Shown in pieces: positions 1 through 9,458 of a DNA stretch of 64,000 nt. This DNA is from Alphaproteobacteria bacterium (GTDB lineage: Bacteria; Pseudomonadota; Alphaproteobacteria; SHVP01). The stretch lies in NCBI GenBank assembly GCA_016869765.1, contig VGES01000020.1, positions 1 to 64,000 on the forward strand, given 5' to 3'. The notes beneath the pieces are model-generated. The model ran no database searches, was not told where the DNA came from, and worked only from the letters and a program-made list of their open reading frames with translations. A program made the translations under genes and the position numbers. The stretch's first letter is position 1; each line of letters begins with the position of its first letter.

Positions 1-127
1 GGTGGCGCTCGGCGAACGCCGCCGCCCCTTTGGCCGCGGCCTCGATATCCCGGGCGAGTTCCGGACTGTCGGGTCCGGCATAGAGATCTCCGAGGTCCCA
101 ACGCGGCAATTGCTGTTCGCTATCCAT
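1..127 (-). CDS. Oligoendopeptidase F-like (M3 family) N-terminus, partial, runs off window edge
   Basis: Reverse translation from ATG at 127 gives MDSEQQLPRWDLGDLYAGPDSPELARDIEAAAKGAAAFAERH, resembling the PepF N-terminus; overlaps the end of the upstream thioesterase. Confidence 0.65.
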   Translation of the reverse strand, partial: MDSEQQLPRWDLGDLYAGPDSPELARDIEAAAKGAAAFAERH

Positions 128-575
128 CCTGACCCTCGCGCTTGAGGAGAAAATGCCCATGGGCGGCGGCGATCGGCCGTTCTCGATCGTCCTGCCAGGC
201 TTCGACACGGACGTTGGCGACGCGGCGGCCCTGCTTGTAGACGCGCCCCGTCGCGAGCACGTCGACAGGCCGGCCGGTGCGCAGGAAATCGAAGGACATG
301 TTCACGGTCACCGGAACGACCCCAGGCTCCGACTCCCAGAGCAAAAGGATGATCGCCGCGCTCTCCAGCAGCCCGCCGATGACGCCGCCGTGTAGCGCCG
401 GGATCAATGGATTGCCGATGAGCGCGTCGGCATAGCGCAGGCGGCAACGTGGGTGGCCGCTGTCATCCAGGTCGGCCGCGATGCCGGCAAACGCCGCATA
501 GGGCACTCCCGTGACGAGGTGTTGCGGGCGGTTCTCCCGGCGCGCGACTTCGACCCGCTCCCGCCAGGTCGTCAT
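120..575 (-). CDS. PaaI-like hotdog-fold thioesterase
   Basis: Start trimmed to MTTWRERVEVARR; HGGVIGGLLESAA hotdog motif; ATGA overlap with the next thioesterase. Confidence 0.8.
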   Translation of the reverse strand: MTTWRERVEVARRENRPQHLVTGVPYAAFAGIAADLDDSGHPRCRLRYADALIGNPLIPALHGGVIGGLLESAAIILLLWESEPGVVPVTVNMSFDFLRTGRPVDVLATGRVYKQGRRVANVRVEAWQDDRERPIAAAHGHFLLKREGQDG

Positions 576-1045
576 GTTCGGGTCCCCTGGGTCTTCACCC
601 AGGCGGGCAAGGAACTCGACTGCAGCATGAACGTCGCGAGCGAAGCGGCGACATCGTCGCCACCCTCCTGATACGCGCGGGCTCGCACGAAGGCGACCGA
701 GCGCGAGAGCCGGTAGCACGTGGCTTCCGCAAATACCGGCAACCTCGGCCGGGCCGGGCGAAGGTAGTCGATCCGCAGATCCAGCGTCGCGATCTGCATG
801 ACCTCGGTGACGCGGCTCATCACGGCCAACCCGCTGACGGTGTCCACGACGGTCGTCAGGACACCGCCATGGAGGACTCCTGTGCCAGGGTCGCCGACCA
901 AGTCGTCCCGCCAGTCGATCCTGGCGAGGGCGCGCCCGACATCGATCTCGGTCACTTTCAATCCGAGAACTCCGACGTGCGGAATCGCCTGGACGATCTG
1001 CTCCAGCAGTTCGCGGTCGAAAGCAGGGCGTTCAGCGCGCGACAA
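572..1045 (-). CDS. PaaI-like hotdog-fold thioesterase
   Basis: VLHGGVLTTVVDTVSGLAVMS hotdog motif. Confidence 0.85.
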   Translation of the reverse strand: MSRAERPAFDRELLEQIVQAIPHVGVLGLKVTEIDVGRALARIDWRDDLVGDPGTGVLHGGVLTTVVDTVSGLAVMSRVTEVMQIATLDLRIDYLRPARPRLPVFAEATCYRLSRSVAFVRARAYQEGGDDVAASLATFMLQSSSLPAWVKTQGTRT

Positions 1046-1048
1046 CGG

Positions 1049-2017
1049 TCATCCGTGGTAGGCGCGGAACCACTCGACAAAACGCGGCACGCCGATATCG
1101 ATCGAGGTCCGTGGATGGAAGCCGAGGTCGCGCTCCGCGGCGGAGATATCGGCGAATGTCTCGTGCACGTCTCCGGGTTGCATCTCGTCGAGTACGATTT
1201 CCGCCTTCCGGCCGAGCGTTTCTTCGATCAGCTGGATCAACCGCGGTACCGGCTCCGCTCTGTGGTTGCCGAGGTTGTAAATCCGGCAGGGCGCCGCGTT
1301 GCCCTGAGACGGACGATCGAGCGCCGCCAGAACACCCTGAACGATATCGTCGATGTAGGTGAAGTCGCGCTTCATTGCGCCGCGATTGAACAGGCGGATC
1401 GGCTCGCCCCGGCTGATCGCGCGCGTGAAGATGTATAGCGCCATGTCCGGGCGACCCCAGGGACCATAGACCGTAAAGAAGCGCAATCCGACCTGCGGGA
1501 TCTTGAACAGGTGGCCGTACGCGTAGCTGATGAGTTCGTCCGATCGTTTGGTGGCGGCATAGAGTGAAATCGGCGTATCGACCGGATCGTCGATCGAGAA
1601 CGGCAGTTTCGTGTTGGCTCCGTACACCGAACTCGAACTCGCATAGACGAGATGCTCGAAGGCCGGCAGCCGGCGCGCGGCCTCGAGAATCTGAACGTGG
1701 CCGGTCAGGTTTGCTTCGACGTAGGCCAACGGGTCTTGCAGCGAATATCGCACCCCCGCTTGGGCCGCGAGGTGGACGATCCGGCGGACGCCCTTGAACG
1801 CCGCCAGGGTTTCAACGAGGTCCCGGTCGGCGATGTTCTTGCGGATGAAGGTGAAGGCCTTCTCGGCCGCGAGACGGGCGACCCGCGCCTCTTTGAGCTT
1901 GACGTCATAGTAGCTTGACAGATTGTCGAGCCCGATCACCTGCTCGCCGCGGGCGAGCAGCGCGGCGCTGACGTGATAGCCGATGAAACCGGCGGCTCCG
2001 GTCACCACAACGGGCAT
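1049..2017 (-). CDS. NAD-dependent epimerase/dehydratase, UDP-glucuronate 4-epimerase-like
   Basis: VTGAAGFIGYHV Rossmann motif, YAATKRSDE (YxxxK), RFFTVYGPWGRPDMA; start trimmed to MPVVVTGAAG. Confidence 0.88.
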   Translation of the reverse strand: MPVVVTGAAGFIGYHVSAALLARGEQVIGLDNLSSYYDVKLKEARVARLAAEKAFTFIRKNIADRDLVETLAAFKGVRRIVHLAAQAGVRYSLQDPLAYVEANLTGHVQILEAARRLPAFEHLVYASSSSVYGANTKLPFSIDDPVDTPISLYAATKRSDELISYAYGHLFKIPQVGLRFFTVYGPWGRPDMALYIFTRAISRGEPIRLFNRGAMKRDFTYIDDIVQGVLAALDRPSQGNAAPCRIYNLGNHRAEPVPRLIQLIEETLGRKAEIVLDEMQPGDVHETFADISAAERDLGFHPRTSIDIGVPRFVEWFRAYHG

Positions 2018-2185
2018 CTGACGCGTTTCCTCGCTTTGCGGGCGCAAGATAGACGGGGCCCCGCGCCGAATCACGAAGGTTTTTTCTCGCCCCTTTGGGG
2101 TGGCAGAGTTCGTCTTGAGACCCGACAATCGCACCTTGATCCCCGGCACAACACCCCCAACCTCTGGGGCGATGGGAATCTCCGG

Positions 2186-5100
2186 ATGACGCGATCCGCG
2201 GTAACCTTGGATGACAAGTACGCGCTCGAGTCCGGGCGGGTGTTCCTCACCGGGACCCAGGCCCTGGTGCGCTTACCCCTGATGCAGCGCCAGCGTGACC
2301 TCGAGCAGGGCCGCAACACGGCGGCTTTCATCTCGGGCTACCGCGGCTCGCCGCTCGGGAGCTACGACCAAGCGCTGTGGCGCGCCGAATCGTTCCTCAA
2401 GTCGAACCACGTTCGCTTTCAGCCCGGGATCAACGAGGAGTTGGCCGCGACGGCCGTCTGGGGCTCGCAGCAGGTGCACCTCTTTCCCGGTGCGCGCTAC
2501 GACGGTGTTTTCGGAATTTGGTACGGCAAGGGGCCCGGCCTCGATCGCGCGATGGACGCGATGAAACATGCCAACGGTGCCGGCACCTCGCCCTGGGGTG
2601 GCGTGCTGGCGATCGCGGGCGACGATCACAATGCAAGTTCCTCCACGATCGCCCATGCCAGTGGGCTCAACTTCGTGGCGGCCGGCGTCCCCGTCCTCAA
2701 CCCGGCGGGCGTCCAGGATTACCTGGATTTCGGGTTGACCGGCTTTGCCATGTCGCGCTTCGCGGGGCTTTGGGTCGGGTTCACCGCAATTGCCGAAACC
2801 GTGGAGAGTTCTGCGAGTGTTTTCGTCGATCCCGACCGATTGACGATCCGACGACCCGACGACGCGGTCATGCCCGCGGACGGTCTCAACATACGCTGGC
2901 CCGATACACCGCTGCAGCAGGAAGCAAGGCTGCACGACTTCAAACTGCCGGCCGCACTCGCATTCGCCCGTGCCAACCCCTTTGATCACCTGATCATCGA
3001 CTCGCCACAGCCCCGCCTCCTGGTGGTCGCGACCGGCAAGGCCTATCTCGACGTTCGCCAGGCGTTCGACAACCTCGGCCTCGGTCCTGCCGACGCCGCA
3101 CGCCTCGGGGTGCGTCTCTACAAGGTGGGCCTCGCTTGGCCGATGGAAGCCCATGGTCTCATCGCCGCCGCGACCGGCTGCGAGGAGGTGCTCGTCGTCG
3201 AGGAGAAGCGATCGCTTCTCGAGGACCAGATCAAAGCGGCGCTCTACGCTTTTCCCGCCGATCGACGCCCGCGGATTATCGGCAAGTTCGACGAGAGTGG
3301 CCGGCGCGTACTCTGCACGGCTGGCGTCCTGTCTCCCGGGCAGGTGGCCCGTCTCATCGTGGGTCGCATCGGTCGGTATGCTGCCGGGCCTCAGCTGCTC
3401 GATCGCATCGCCTACCTCGACGCCAAGGAACATACCCAGGCCCTGCGCCCCGCCCCGACGACCCGCATTCCCTATTTCTGCTCGGGCTGTCCGCACAACA
3501 CCTCGACCAACGTCCCGCCCGGAAGCCAGGCCTTTGCCGGCATCGGGTGTCACTACATGGCGATCTGGATGGGGGGCCGGCGGACCGCGACGTTCACCCA
3601 AATGGGGGGCGAAGGCGCGACTTGGGTCGGTCAGGCTCCGTTCACCGCGACGTCTCACGTCTTCCAAAACCTGGGCGACGGCACCTACACGCATTCGGGC
3701 AGCCTCGCGATCCGTCAGGCCGTGGCGGCCGGCGTCAACATCACGTACAAGATTCTATTCAACGACGCGGTCGCGATGACGGGCGGACAGGCGGTCGACG
3801 GCGAACTCACGGTCGCCAAGGTCGCGCGGCAGGTGGCTGCTGAAGGCGTGTCGCGCATCGTCGTGCTCAGCGAAGAACCGGCTCGGCACAGCCCGGTGCA
3901 GTTGCCGTCGGGAACCCTCATCGCCCATCGCGACGAACTCGACGCGGTGCAACGCGACCTCCGCAGCGTCCAGGGCACGTCGGTGCTGATCTACGACCAG
4001 ACTTGCGCCGCGGAGAAGCGGCGCCGGCGCAGGCGGGGGCGCTATCCTGACCCGCCGCAACGGATCTTCATCAACAGCCTCGTTTGCGAAGGCTGCGGCG
4101 ATTGTTCGGTGCAATCGAACTGCCTGTCGGTGGTCCCGGTCGAAACCGAGTTCGGGCGCAAACGCACGATCGATCAAGGGTCGTGCAACAAAGACTATTC
4201 CTGCGTCAAGGGATTCTGTCCGAGTTTCGTCACCGTGCACGGCGGGTCGCCGCGTCGAAAGACAAATGTATTTCCCGCCTGGGACGCCATCGCCTCCACC
4301 TTGACGGCCCCCCGCCAGCCCCGACTCGATGAGCCCTACGGCATCCTCATCGCCGGGATCGGTGGCACCGGCGTCATCACCTTGGGCGCGCTGCTCGGGA
4401 TGGCCGCGCACATCGACGGCAAGGGTGTCACCGTGCTCGATCAGTCGGGGATCGCGCAAAAGGGGGGTGCGGTCACCAGCCACGTTCGTATCGCCGAGGA
4501 GCCCAATCGTCTTCATGCCGTGCGCATCGATGTGGGTGGTGCGCGCCTGTTGCTGGGCGCCGACCTCGTCGTCGCGGCGGCCGCCGACAACGTTCTCACA
4601 ATCGACAAGGGGCGGGCGCACTTGGTCGTCAGCGACCACGAGACGCCTACGGCGGAGCTCACGCACAATCCAGACGCCGACGTGAAAGCCGAGGCCCTGC
4701 GGCAGCGGTTGATCGATGCAGGCGGGCCCGAGCGAACCCTGTTTGTCGATGCCGGAACGATCGCCACGGCAATGTTCGGCGACTCGATCAGTGCCAATCT
4801 GTTTCTCCTCGGCTTTGCCTGCCAGCGCGGCCTCGTGCCCATCGCCACCGTGGCGCTCGAGCGCGCGATCGCGCTCAATGCCGTGGCCGTGGAGGAGAAT
4901 CAGCGTGCCTTCGCCTACGGCCGCGTCGCCGCTGAGCGCCCGGATCTGGTCGCGAACCTCGTGACACCTCGCGATAGGCCCGCGACCGGTCTCGATTCGT
5001 TGATCGCGAGTCGTGCTGCGGATTTGACCGCCTACCAAGACCAGCGCTGGGGCGATCACTATCGTCGGATAGTCGAGCAAGCTCGACTGGCAGAGACGAG

Positions 5101-5647
5101 AATCGGGCGCGATGGATTTGCCTCAGCTGTCGCGCGCTACGCCTATAAGCTGATGGCCTACAAGGACGAATACGAGGTGGCGCGACTGTTCACCGACGGG
5201 CGATTTGCCGAAGCGATTCGCCAGGCGTTCGAGGGTGACGTCCGGCTCGATTTTCATCTTGCACCACCACTGATGGCGCCACGCGATCCCCGCACGGGAA
5301 AACTCGAGAAACGTCGTTTCGGCCCCCTGGTGATGCTGCTGTTCCGGCTGCTCGCAGCGCTCCGTTTCTTACGCGGCACACCGTTCGATGTGTTCGGCTA
5401 CCTTCCGGAACGACGACGCGAGCGTCGCCTGATCGAGGAGTACGGGCGCACGATCGAGGAGTTGACCGCGGGCCTGAATGCCGAAAATCACGACCTTGCA
5501 GTGAAAATTGCCAGCTTGCCGGAGGAAATTCGCGGTTTTGGCGAGATCAAAGACGCAGCGATCCATCGCAGCAAAGCGCAGGAGGGAGACCTGATGTTCC
5601 GTTTTCGATCGACGACGAAAGAAGTCCAACCAGGAGCCCCAGCATGA
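2186..5647 (+). CDS. Indolepyruvate ferredoxin oxidoreductase, fused alpha/beta
   Basis: Single ~1150-aa ORF; CSGCPHNTSTNVP, EGCGDCSVQSNC Fe-S motif, C-terminal GIGGTGVITLGALL domain; start trimmed to MTRSAVTLDDKY. Confidence 0.9.
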   Translation: MTRSAVTLDDKYALESGRVFLTGTQALVRLPLMQRQRDLEQGRNTAAFISGYRGSPLGSYDQALWRAESFLKSNHVRFQPGINEELAATAVWGSQQVHLFPGARYDGVFGIWYGKGPGLDRAMDAMKHANGAGTSPWGGVLAIAGDDHNASSSTIAHASGLNFVAAGVPVLNPAGVQDYLDFGLTGFAMSRFAGLWVGFTAIAETVESSASVFVDPDRLTIRRPDDAVMPADGLNIRWPDTPLQQEARLHDFKLPAALAFARANPFDHLIIDSPQPRLLVVATGKAYLDVRQAFDNLGLGPADAARLGVRLYKVGLAWPMEAHGLIAAATGCEEVLVVEEKRSLLEDQIKAALYAFPADRRPRIIGKFDESGRRVLCTAGVLSPGQVARLIVGRIGRYAAGPQLLDRIAYLDAKEHTQALRPAPTTRIPYFCSGCPHNTSTNVPPGSQAFAGIGCHYMAIWMGGRRTATFTQMGGEGATWVGQAPFTATSHVFQNLGDGTYTHSGSLAIRQAVAAGVNITYKILFNDAVAMTGGQAVDGELTVAKVARQVAAEGVSRIVVLSEEPARHSPVQLPSGTLIAHRDELDAVQRDLRSVQGTSVLIYDQTCAAEKRRRRRRGRYPDPPQRIFINSLVCEGCGDCSVQSNCLSVVPVETEFGRKRTIDQGSCNKDYSCVKGFCPSFVTVHGGSPRRKTNVFPAWDAIASTLTAPRQPRLDEPYGILIAGIGGTGVITLGALLGMAAHIDGKGVTVLDQSGIAQKGGAVTSHVRIAEEPNRLHAVRIDVGGARLLLGADLVVAAAADNVLTIDKGRAHLVVSDHETPTAELTHNPDADVKAEALRQRLIDAGGPERTLFVDAGTIATAMFGDSISANLFLLGFACQRGLVPIATVALERAIALNAVAVEENQRAFAYGRVAAERPDLVANLVTPRDRPATGLDSLIASRAADLTAYQDQRWGDHYRRIVEQARLAETRIGRDGFASAVARYAYKLMAYKDEYEVARLFTDGRFAEAIRQAFEGDVRLDFHLAPPLMAPRDPRTGKLEKRRFGPLVMLLFRLLAALRFLRGTPFDVFGYLPERRRERRLIEEYGRTIEELTAGLNAENHDLAVKIASLPEEIRGFGEIKDAAIHRSKAQEGDLMFRFRSTTKEVQPGAPA

Positions 5648-6360
5648 CGTCCTCCTGTGTCGTCCTAGGGGTCGGCCCCGGAACCGGCGGCGCCGTCGCC
5701 CGACGCTTCGCTAAAGCGGGTATGGCGATAGCGCTAGGGGCGCGTCGAACCGAAAGTATTGCCGCCGTGGCACGCGAGATCGCCGTAACCGGTGGGAACG
5801 CCCTACCGGTAGCGACCGATGCGACCAGCGAATCGGACGTCGCCCGATTGGTCGATCGAGCCGAGCGGGAGTTCGGACCCATCGCCGTTGCGGTCTACAA
5901 CGCCAGCGGCCGAGCCGTGAAAAGCATCCTCGAATTGACCGCCGCCGAGGTGACGGAAGCCTGGCAACGCTCGTGTTTCGGTGCATTTCTTTTCGGGCGC
6001 GAGGTGGCCCGTCGCATGGTGGAACGCGGCGAGGGCACGATCATCTTCACCGGCGCAACGGCCGGCGCTCGCGGCGGCAAGAACTTTGCCGCCTTCGCGA
6101 TAGGCAAGTTCGGCCTGCGGGCCTTGGCCCAGAGCATGGCCCGCGAACTCGGGCCGCGCGGGATCCACGTCGCCTACGCCAACATCGATGGTCCGATTCT
6201 GACGCCGACCCCTCACGCTCAGGCACTGGCCAAGGAACGGGCACCCGATGCGCTACTCCATCCGGACGCAATCGCCGAGGCCTATTTTCAGCTCCACCGC
6301 CAGCACCGCAGTGCCTGGACGCAGGAGCTCGACCTGCGGCCGTGGGCCGAGAAGTTCTGA
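5644..6360 (+). CDS. SDR family oxidoreductase
   Basis: GVGPGTGGAVARRFA nucleotide-binding motif and SDR-like length; overlaps the preceding CDS by 4 bp. Confidence 0.82.
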   Translation: MTSSCVVLGVGPGTGGAVARRFAKAGMAIALGARRTESIAAVAREIAVTGGNALPVATDATSESDVARLVDRAEREFGPIAVAVYNASGRAVKSILELTAAEVTEAWQRSCFGAFLFGREVARRMVERGEGTIIFTGATAGARGGKNFAAFAIGKFGLRALAQSMARELGPRGIHVAYANIDGPILTPTPHAQALAKERAPDALLHPDAIAEAYFQLHRQHRSAWTQELDLRPWAEKF

Positions 6361-6367
6361 GGCCACC

Positions 6368-6814
6368 ATGGAAATCAAGGAACTCGGCCACGTCGTGCTC
6401 TACGTCCGGGACTTGGAACGATCGCGGCGCTTCTACGGGGAAACGCTGGGGTGGCAGGAGGTCGGCCGGTTCGGCGGAATCGGCGTTGCGTTCTCCACGG
6501 GACGAACCCACCACGAGCTGCTGCTGCTCGAGGTCGGCGTGGACGCCACGCCCATCCCCAAAGGTCGTCGGGTCGGCATGTATCACGTCGGGCTCAAGAT
6601 CGGTGATCATGACGACGACCTGCGAGCAGCCCACCGCGAGTTGCAGGCAGCCGGCGTCCCGATCGTCGGGACCGCCGATCACGTCGTCACCCACAGCCTC
6701 TACATCGCCGATCCGGACGGCAACGAGATCGAACTCTACATCGACGTGGAGCCCGCGATCTGGCGCGAACGCCCGGAAGCGATCCTTTCACCACCGCGAC
6801 CGCTTCGTCTTTAG
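6368..6814 (+). CDS. VOC/glyoxalase family protein
   Basis: MEIKELGHVVLYVRDLERSRRFYGETLGW...DPDGNEIELYID. Confidence 0.88.
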   Translation: MEIKELGHVVLYVRDLERSRRFYGETLGWQEVGRFGGIGVAFSTGRTHHELLLLEVGVDATPIPKGRRVGMYHVGLKIGDHDDDLRAAHRELQAAGVPIVGTADHVVTHSLYIADPDGNEIELYIDVEPAIWRERPEAILSPPRPLRL

Positions 6815-6816
6815 CC

Positions 6817-7035
6817 TCAAACCTGGTCGTCGTAACCGCGTCGGGCGCTAAAGAACACGAGGGCCATGAGGCCGATTCCGAGACCGGTGGCGAAGAAGAC
6901 CCCCAACCCGAGCGCAATCCAGCCGTGCGCGCTGATCGCCACGCCCTCGAGGCCCGTCCAGATCACGACGGCGAAGATGACGGTGCCGACGAGCATCGCC
7001 ATCAGGGCACCCACCAGGAGGACCCGCCGCAGCAC
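6817..7035 (-). CDS. Small two-TM hypothetical membrane protein
   Basis: 72 aa with two hydrophobic segments; abuts the GapR-like gene. Confidence 0.6.
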   Translation of the reverse strand: MLRRVLLVGALMAMLVGTVIFAVVIWTGLEGVAISAHGWIALGLGVFFATGLGIGLMALVFFSARRGYDDQV

Positions 7036-7037
7036 GA

Positions 7038-7280
7038 TCAGGCCATTCCGAGGGCGCTCTTGTAGATGTCGAGCAGGGCCTCCTGCTCGTCGTACTCGGC
7101 CTTGTCCATCTTCCTCATGCGAACGAGTTGACGAACGATCTTGGGCTCGAAGCCCGTGCCCTTGAGTTCGGCGTAAACCTCGCGGATATCGCCCGTCAGG
7201 GCGGCCTTTTCCTCTTCGAGGCGTTCGATTCGCTCGATGAAAGAACGCAATTGATCAGCAGCAATCGTGCCCTTGGCCAT
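7038..7280 (-). CDS. DUF2312 / GapR-like nucleoid-associated protein
   Basis: LRSFIERIERLEEEKAALTGDIREVYAELKGTGFEPKIVRQLVRMRKMD is characteristic of the family. Confidence 0.92.
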   Translation of the reverse strand: MAKGTIAADQLRSFIERIERLEEEKAALTGDIREVYAELKGTGFEPKIVRQLVRMRKMDKAEYDEQEALLDIYKSALGMA

Positions 7281-7328
7281 GCCAAAAGCCTCCCGGTTCG
7301 TGTTGGTGGCGCGTCGCGCGGTGGACGG

Positions 7329-7643
7329 CTAGGCCTTCTTCGCCTCGGCCGCCTGGTGTCTGGCAAAGGCCGCCAGCTGGTCGGCCGTCGCCTCGGTCTG
7401 AAACTTGTGCTTCCAGTCGGCGTAGGGCATGCCGTAGATGCGCTCGCGCGCCTGTTCGTAGTCGATCGCGAGGCCGCGTTCTTCCGCCGCCGCGCGATAC
7501 CACTTCGCGAGGCAATTGCGGCAGAAGTCCGCTGTCTGCATCAAGACAATGTTCTGCACTTCGGGATGGTCGCGAAGGTGCTGGACCAAACGGCGGAATG
7601 CCGCCGCCTCGAGTTCGGTTTGGGTCTTCTGATCGGTGGCCAT
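7329..7643 (-). CDS. DUF1244 domain protein
   Basis: Start trimmed to MATDQKTQTELEAAAFRRLVQHLRDHPEVQNIVLMQTADFCRNCLAKWY. Confidence 0.88.
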   Translation of the reverse strand: MATDQKTQTELEAAAFRRLVQHLRDHPEVQNIVLMQTADFCRNCLAKWYRAAAEERGLAIDYEQARERIYGMPYADWKHKFQTEATADQLAAFARHQAAEAKKA

Positions 7644-7710
7644 GCTCGCCCTCCGTTTAGGACTGGAAATATTGGCCGGGGCTCCAAAACAAGCAAGGGC
7701 CGTGGCGAGG

Positions 7711-8496
7711 TCAGGCGCGCGTTGGCGCCAACGCATAGAGCTGGCGATCCGCCAAGACACCCGCGAGGACGGGCGCCAACCGTTCGGCCCAGCGGGCTGC
7801 ACCCGCGGCTGTTTCGACGAGGTCCTGCCGTACCTCGACCATGACGTGCGGGCGCCCAGGCCCTTGACCGTAGGCATCGAGCCCGTACCCGAGCGGGCTC
7901 GATCCGGCGTAGGGCTGGTTGTCTCCGATCACGAGATCGGGTTCAGCGCACAGCGCGACCAGGAGCGGGTCCGCCATCCGGCGATCTCGGTCATAGAGAA
8001 TCCCGACGTGCCACGGCCTGGCGATCCCCTTCATGGCGGGCGTGAACGTGTGAACCATGATCACGGCGTGAACGCCCTTTTCCGACTCGCGAGCCGACAG
8101 CAGCGCCGACGCTTCCCGGTGATAGGGCCAAAAGGCGAGGCGCGCCCGACGCTCGGCCTCCTCGGGCATGATCGTCGCGTTGCCGGGAATCTCTACGCCA
8201 TCGCTCTCCCGGACGATCGAGAACGGCGTACCGGGGGGACGGTTGGCATCGATGAACAGACGCGAGTAGGTGGCGAGCAGCGCCGGAGCATCGAGGAGTC
8301 GGGCGAGTTCGCGGGTCAGGTCCCCGGCGCCGATGTCCCAGGCGATGTGACGATCGAGGGCGCGCGACGGCAATCCGAGGTCCCGATACTCGCTCGGGAT
8401 ATGGCGGCCTGCGTGGTCGCAGAACAACACCAACCGGCGCGATCCGGAAAGATTGACGTGTTCAAAGGCAGACGGCGCTGGCACGACGTTCGACAC
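7711..8496 (-). CDS. N-formylglutamate amidohydrolase family protein
   Basis: FCDHAGRHIPSEYRDLG...IDANRPPGT...HTFTP. Confidence 0.85.
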   Translation of the reverse strand: MSNVVPAPSAFEHVNLSGSRRLVLFCDHAGRHIPSEYRDLGLPSRALDRHIAWDIGAGDLTRELARLLDAPALLATYSRLFIDANRPPGTPFSIVRESDGVEIPGNATIMPEEAERRARLAFWPYHREASALLSARESEKGVHAVIMVHTFTPAMKGIARPWHVGILYDRDRRMADPLLVALCAEPDLVIGDNQPYAGSSPLGYGLDAYGQGPGRPHVMVEVRQDLVETAAGAARWAERLAPVLAGVLADRQLYALAPTRA

Positions 8497-8576
8497 CGCC
8501 GAGGTTATAGCGCACCCGGGTCGACGCGGAAGCGCCGTACTTCCTGCTTGGGAACCGGTCCGTTATAACCGCGACC

Positions 8577-9458
8577 GTGACGCGACCGACCCCACTGGCG
8601 CTGGCGTTGCCCGCCCTGCTCGCGGGAGCGACCGCGATTGCGCTCGCCCCGATCTTCGTGCGCCTGAGCGAGACCGGGCCCGTCTCGACGGCGTTCTACC
8701 GGTTGTTCCTGTCGTTGCCACCCCTGTGGCTCGCGGTCACGCTGTTCGATCGAGCGATCGGAACACGACGCGTCGCCTCGCGGATGCCGTGGCTCGCCTT
8801 GTCCGGGTTCTGCTTTGCCGCCGATCTCGCGACCTGGCACTGGTCGATCGTGCTCACGTCCGTTTCGAGCGCCACGTTGTTCGCCAATTTTGCCCCGATC
8901 TGGGTGACGCTCGGCGCCTGGCTGTTTCTCGGGGAACGAATCGCCGGCGGCTTCATCGCCGGGCTCGTCATTGCGCTCAGCGGTGCGGCGTTGGTGATGG
9001 GTGTCAGCATGGGCGTCGGGAATCAATTGGCTGGCGACTCGCTGGCCATGGTGGCCGGCGTTTTCTACGGCGGCTACCTGCTACTCACCAAGTTCACGCG
9101 CGCCCAGTTGTCGACGGCGACCGTCATGTTCTATTCGGCCGTGGCTTCGGCGGCTTGCCTGTTGCCGGCGGCTTGGCTGAGCGAGGGCGTGACGTGGCCC
9201 GCTTCGCTCGATGGCTGGTTGGTCCTGGTCGCGCTGGCGCTGGTCTCCCACGTCGGAGGACAGGGCCTCATCGCGTTTTCCCTTGCCCACCTGCCGGTCG
9301 CTTTCTCGTCTGTGGCGCTGTTGTTTCAGCCGGTGTTGGCGACCGCCTTTGCCTGGTGGCTGTTGGCCGAACCGATCGGTTGGTGGCAGGGCGTTGGCGG
9401 CATTGTCGTGCTGGCAGGCATCGCGATCGCCCACCGCTACAGCGTGGGTCGGTCGTGA
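8577..9458 (+). CDS. DMT superfamily (EamA) transporter
   Basis: ~10 hydrophobic helices; FANFAPIWVTLGAWLFLGERI motif. Confidence 0.88.
   Translation: MTRPTPLALALPALLAGATAIALAPIFVRLSETGPVSTAFYRLFLSLPPLWLAVTLFDRAIGTRRVASRMPWLALSGFCFAADLATWHWSIVLTSVSSATLFANFAPIWVTLGAWLFLGERIAGGFIAGLVIALSGAALVMGVSMGVGNQLAGDSLAMVAGVFYGGYLLLTKFTRAQLSTATVMFYSAVASAACLLPAAWLSEGVTWPASLDGWLVLVALALVSHVGGQGLIAFSLAHLPVAFSSVALLFQPVLATAFAWWLLAEPIGWWQGVGGIVVLAGIAIAHRYSVGRS

Noticed and set aside
2273-5080. Minus-strand ORFs 2273-3694 and 3755-5080
   Set aside because: Antisense to the indolepyruvate oxidoreductase; no recognisable motifs
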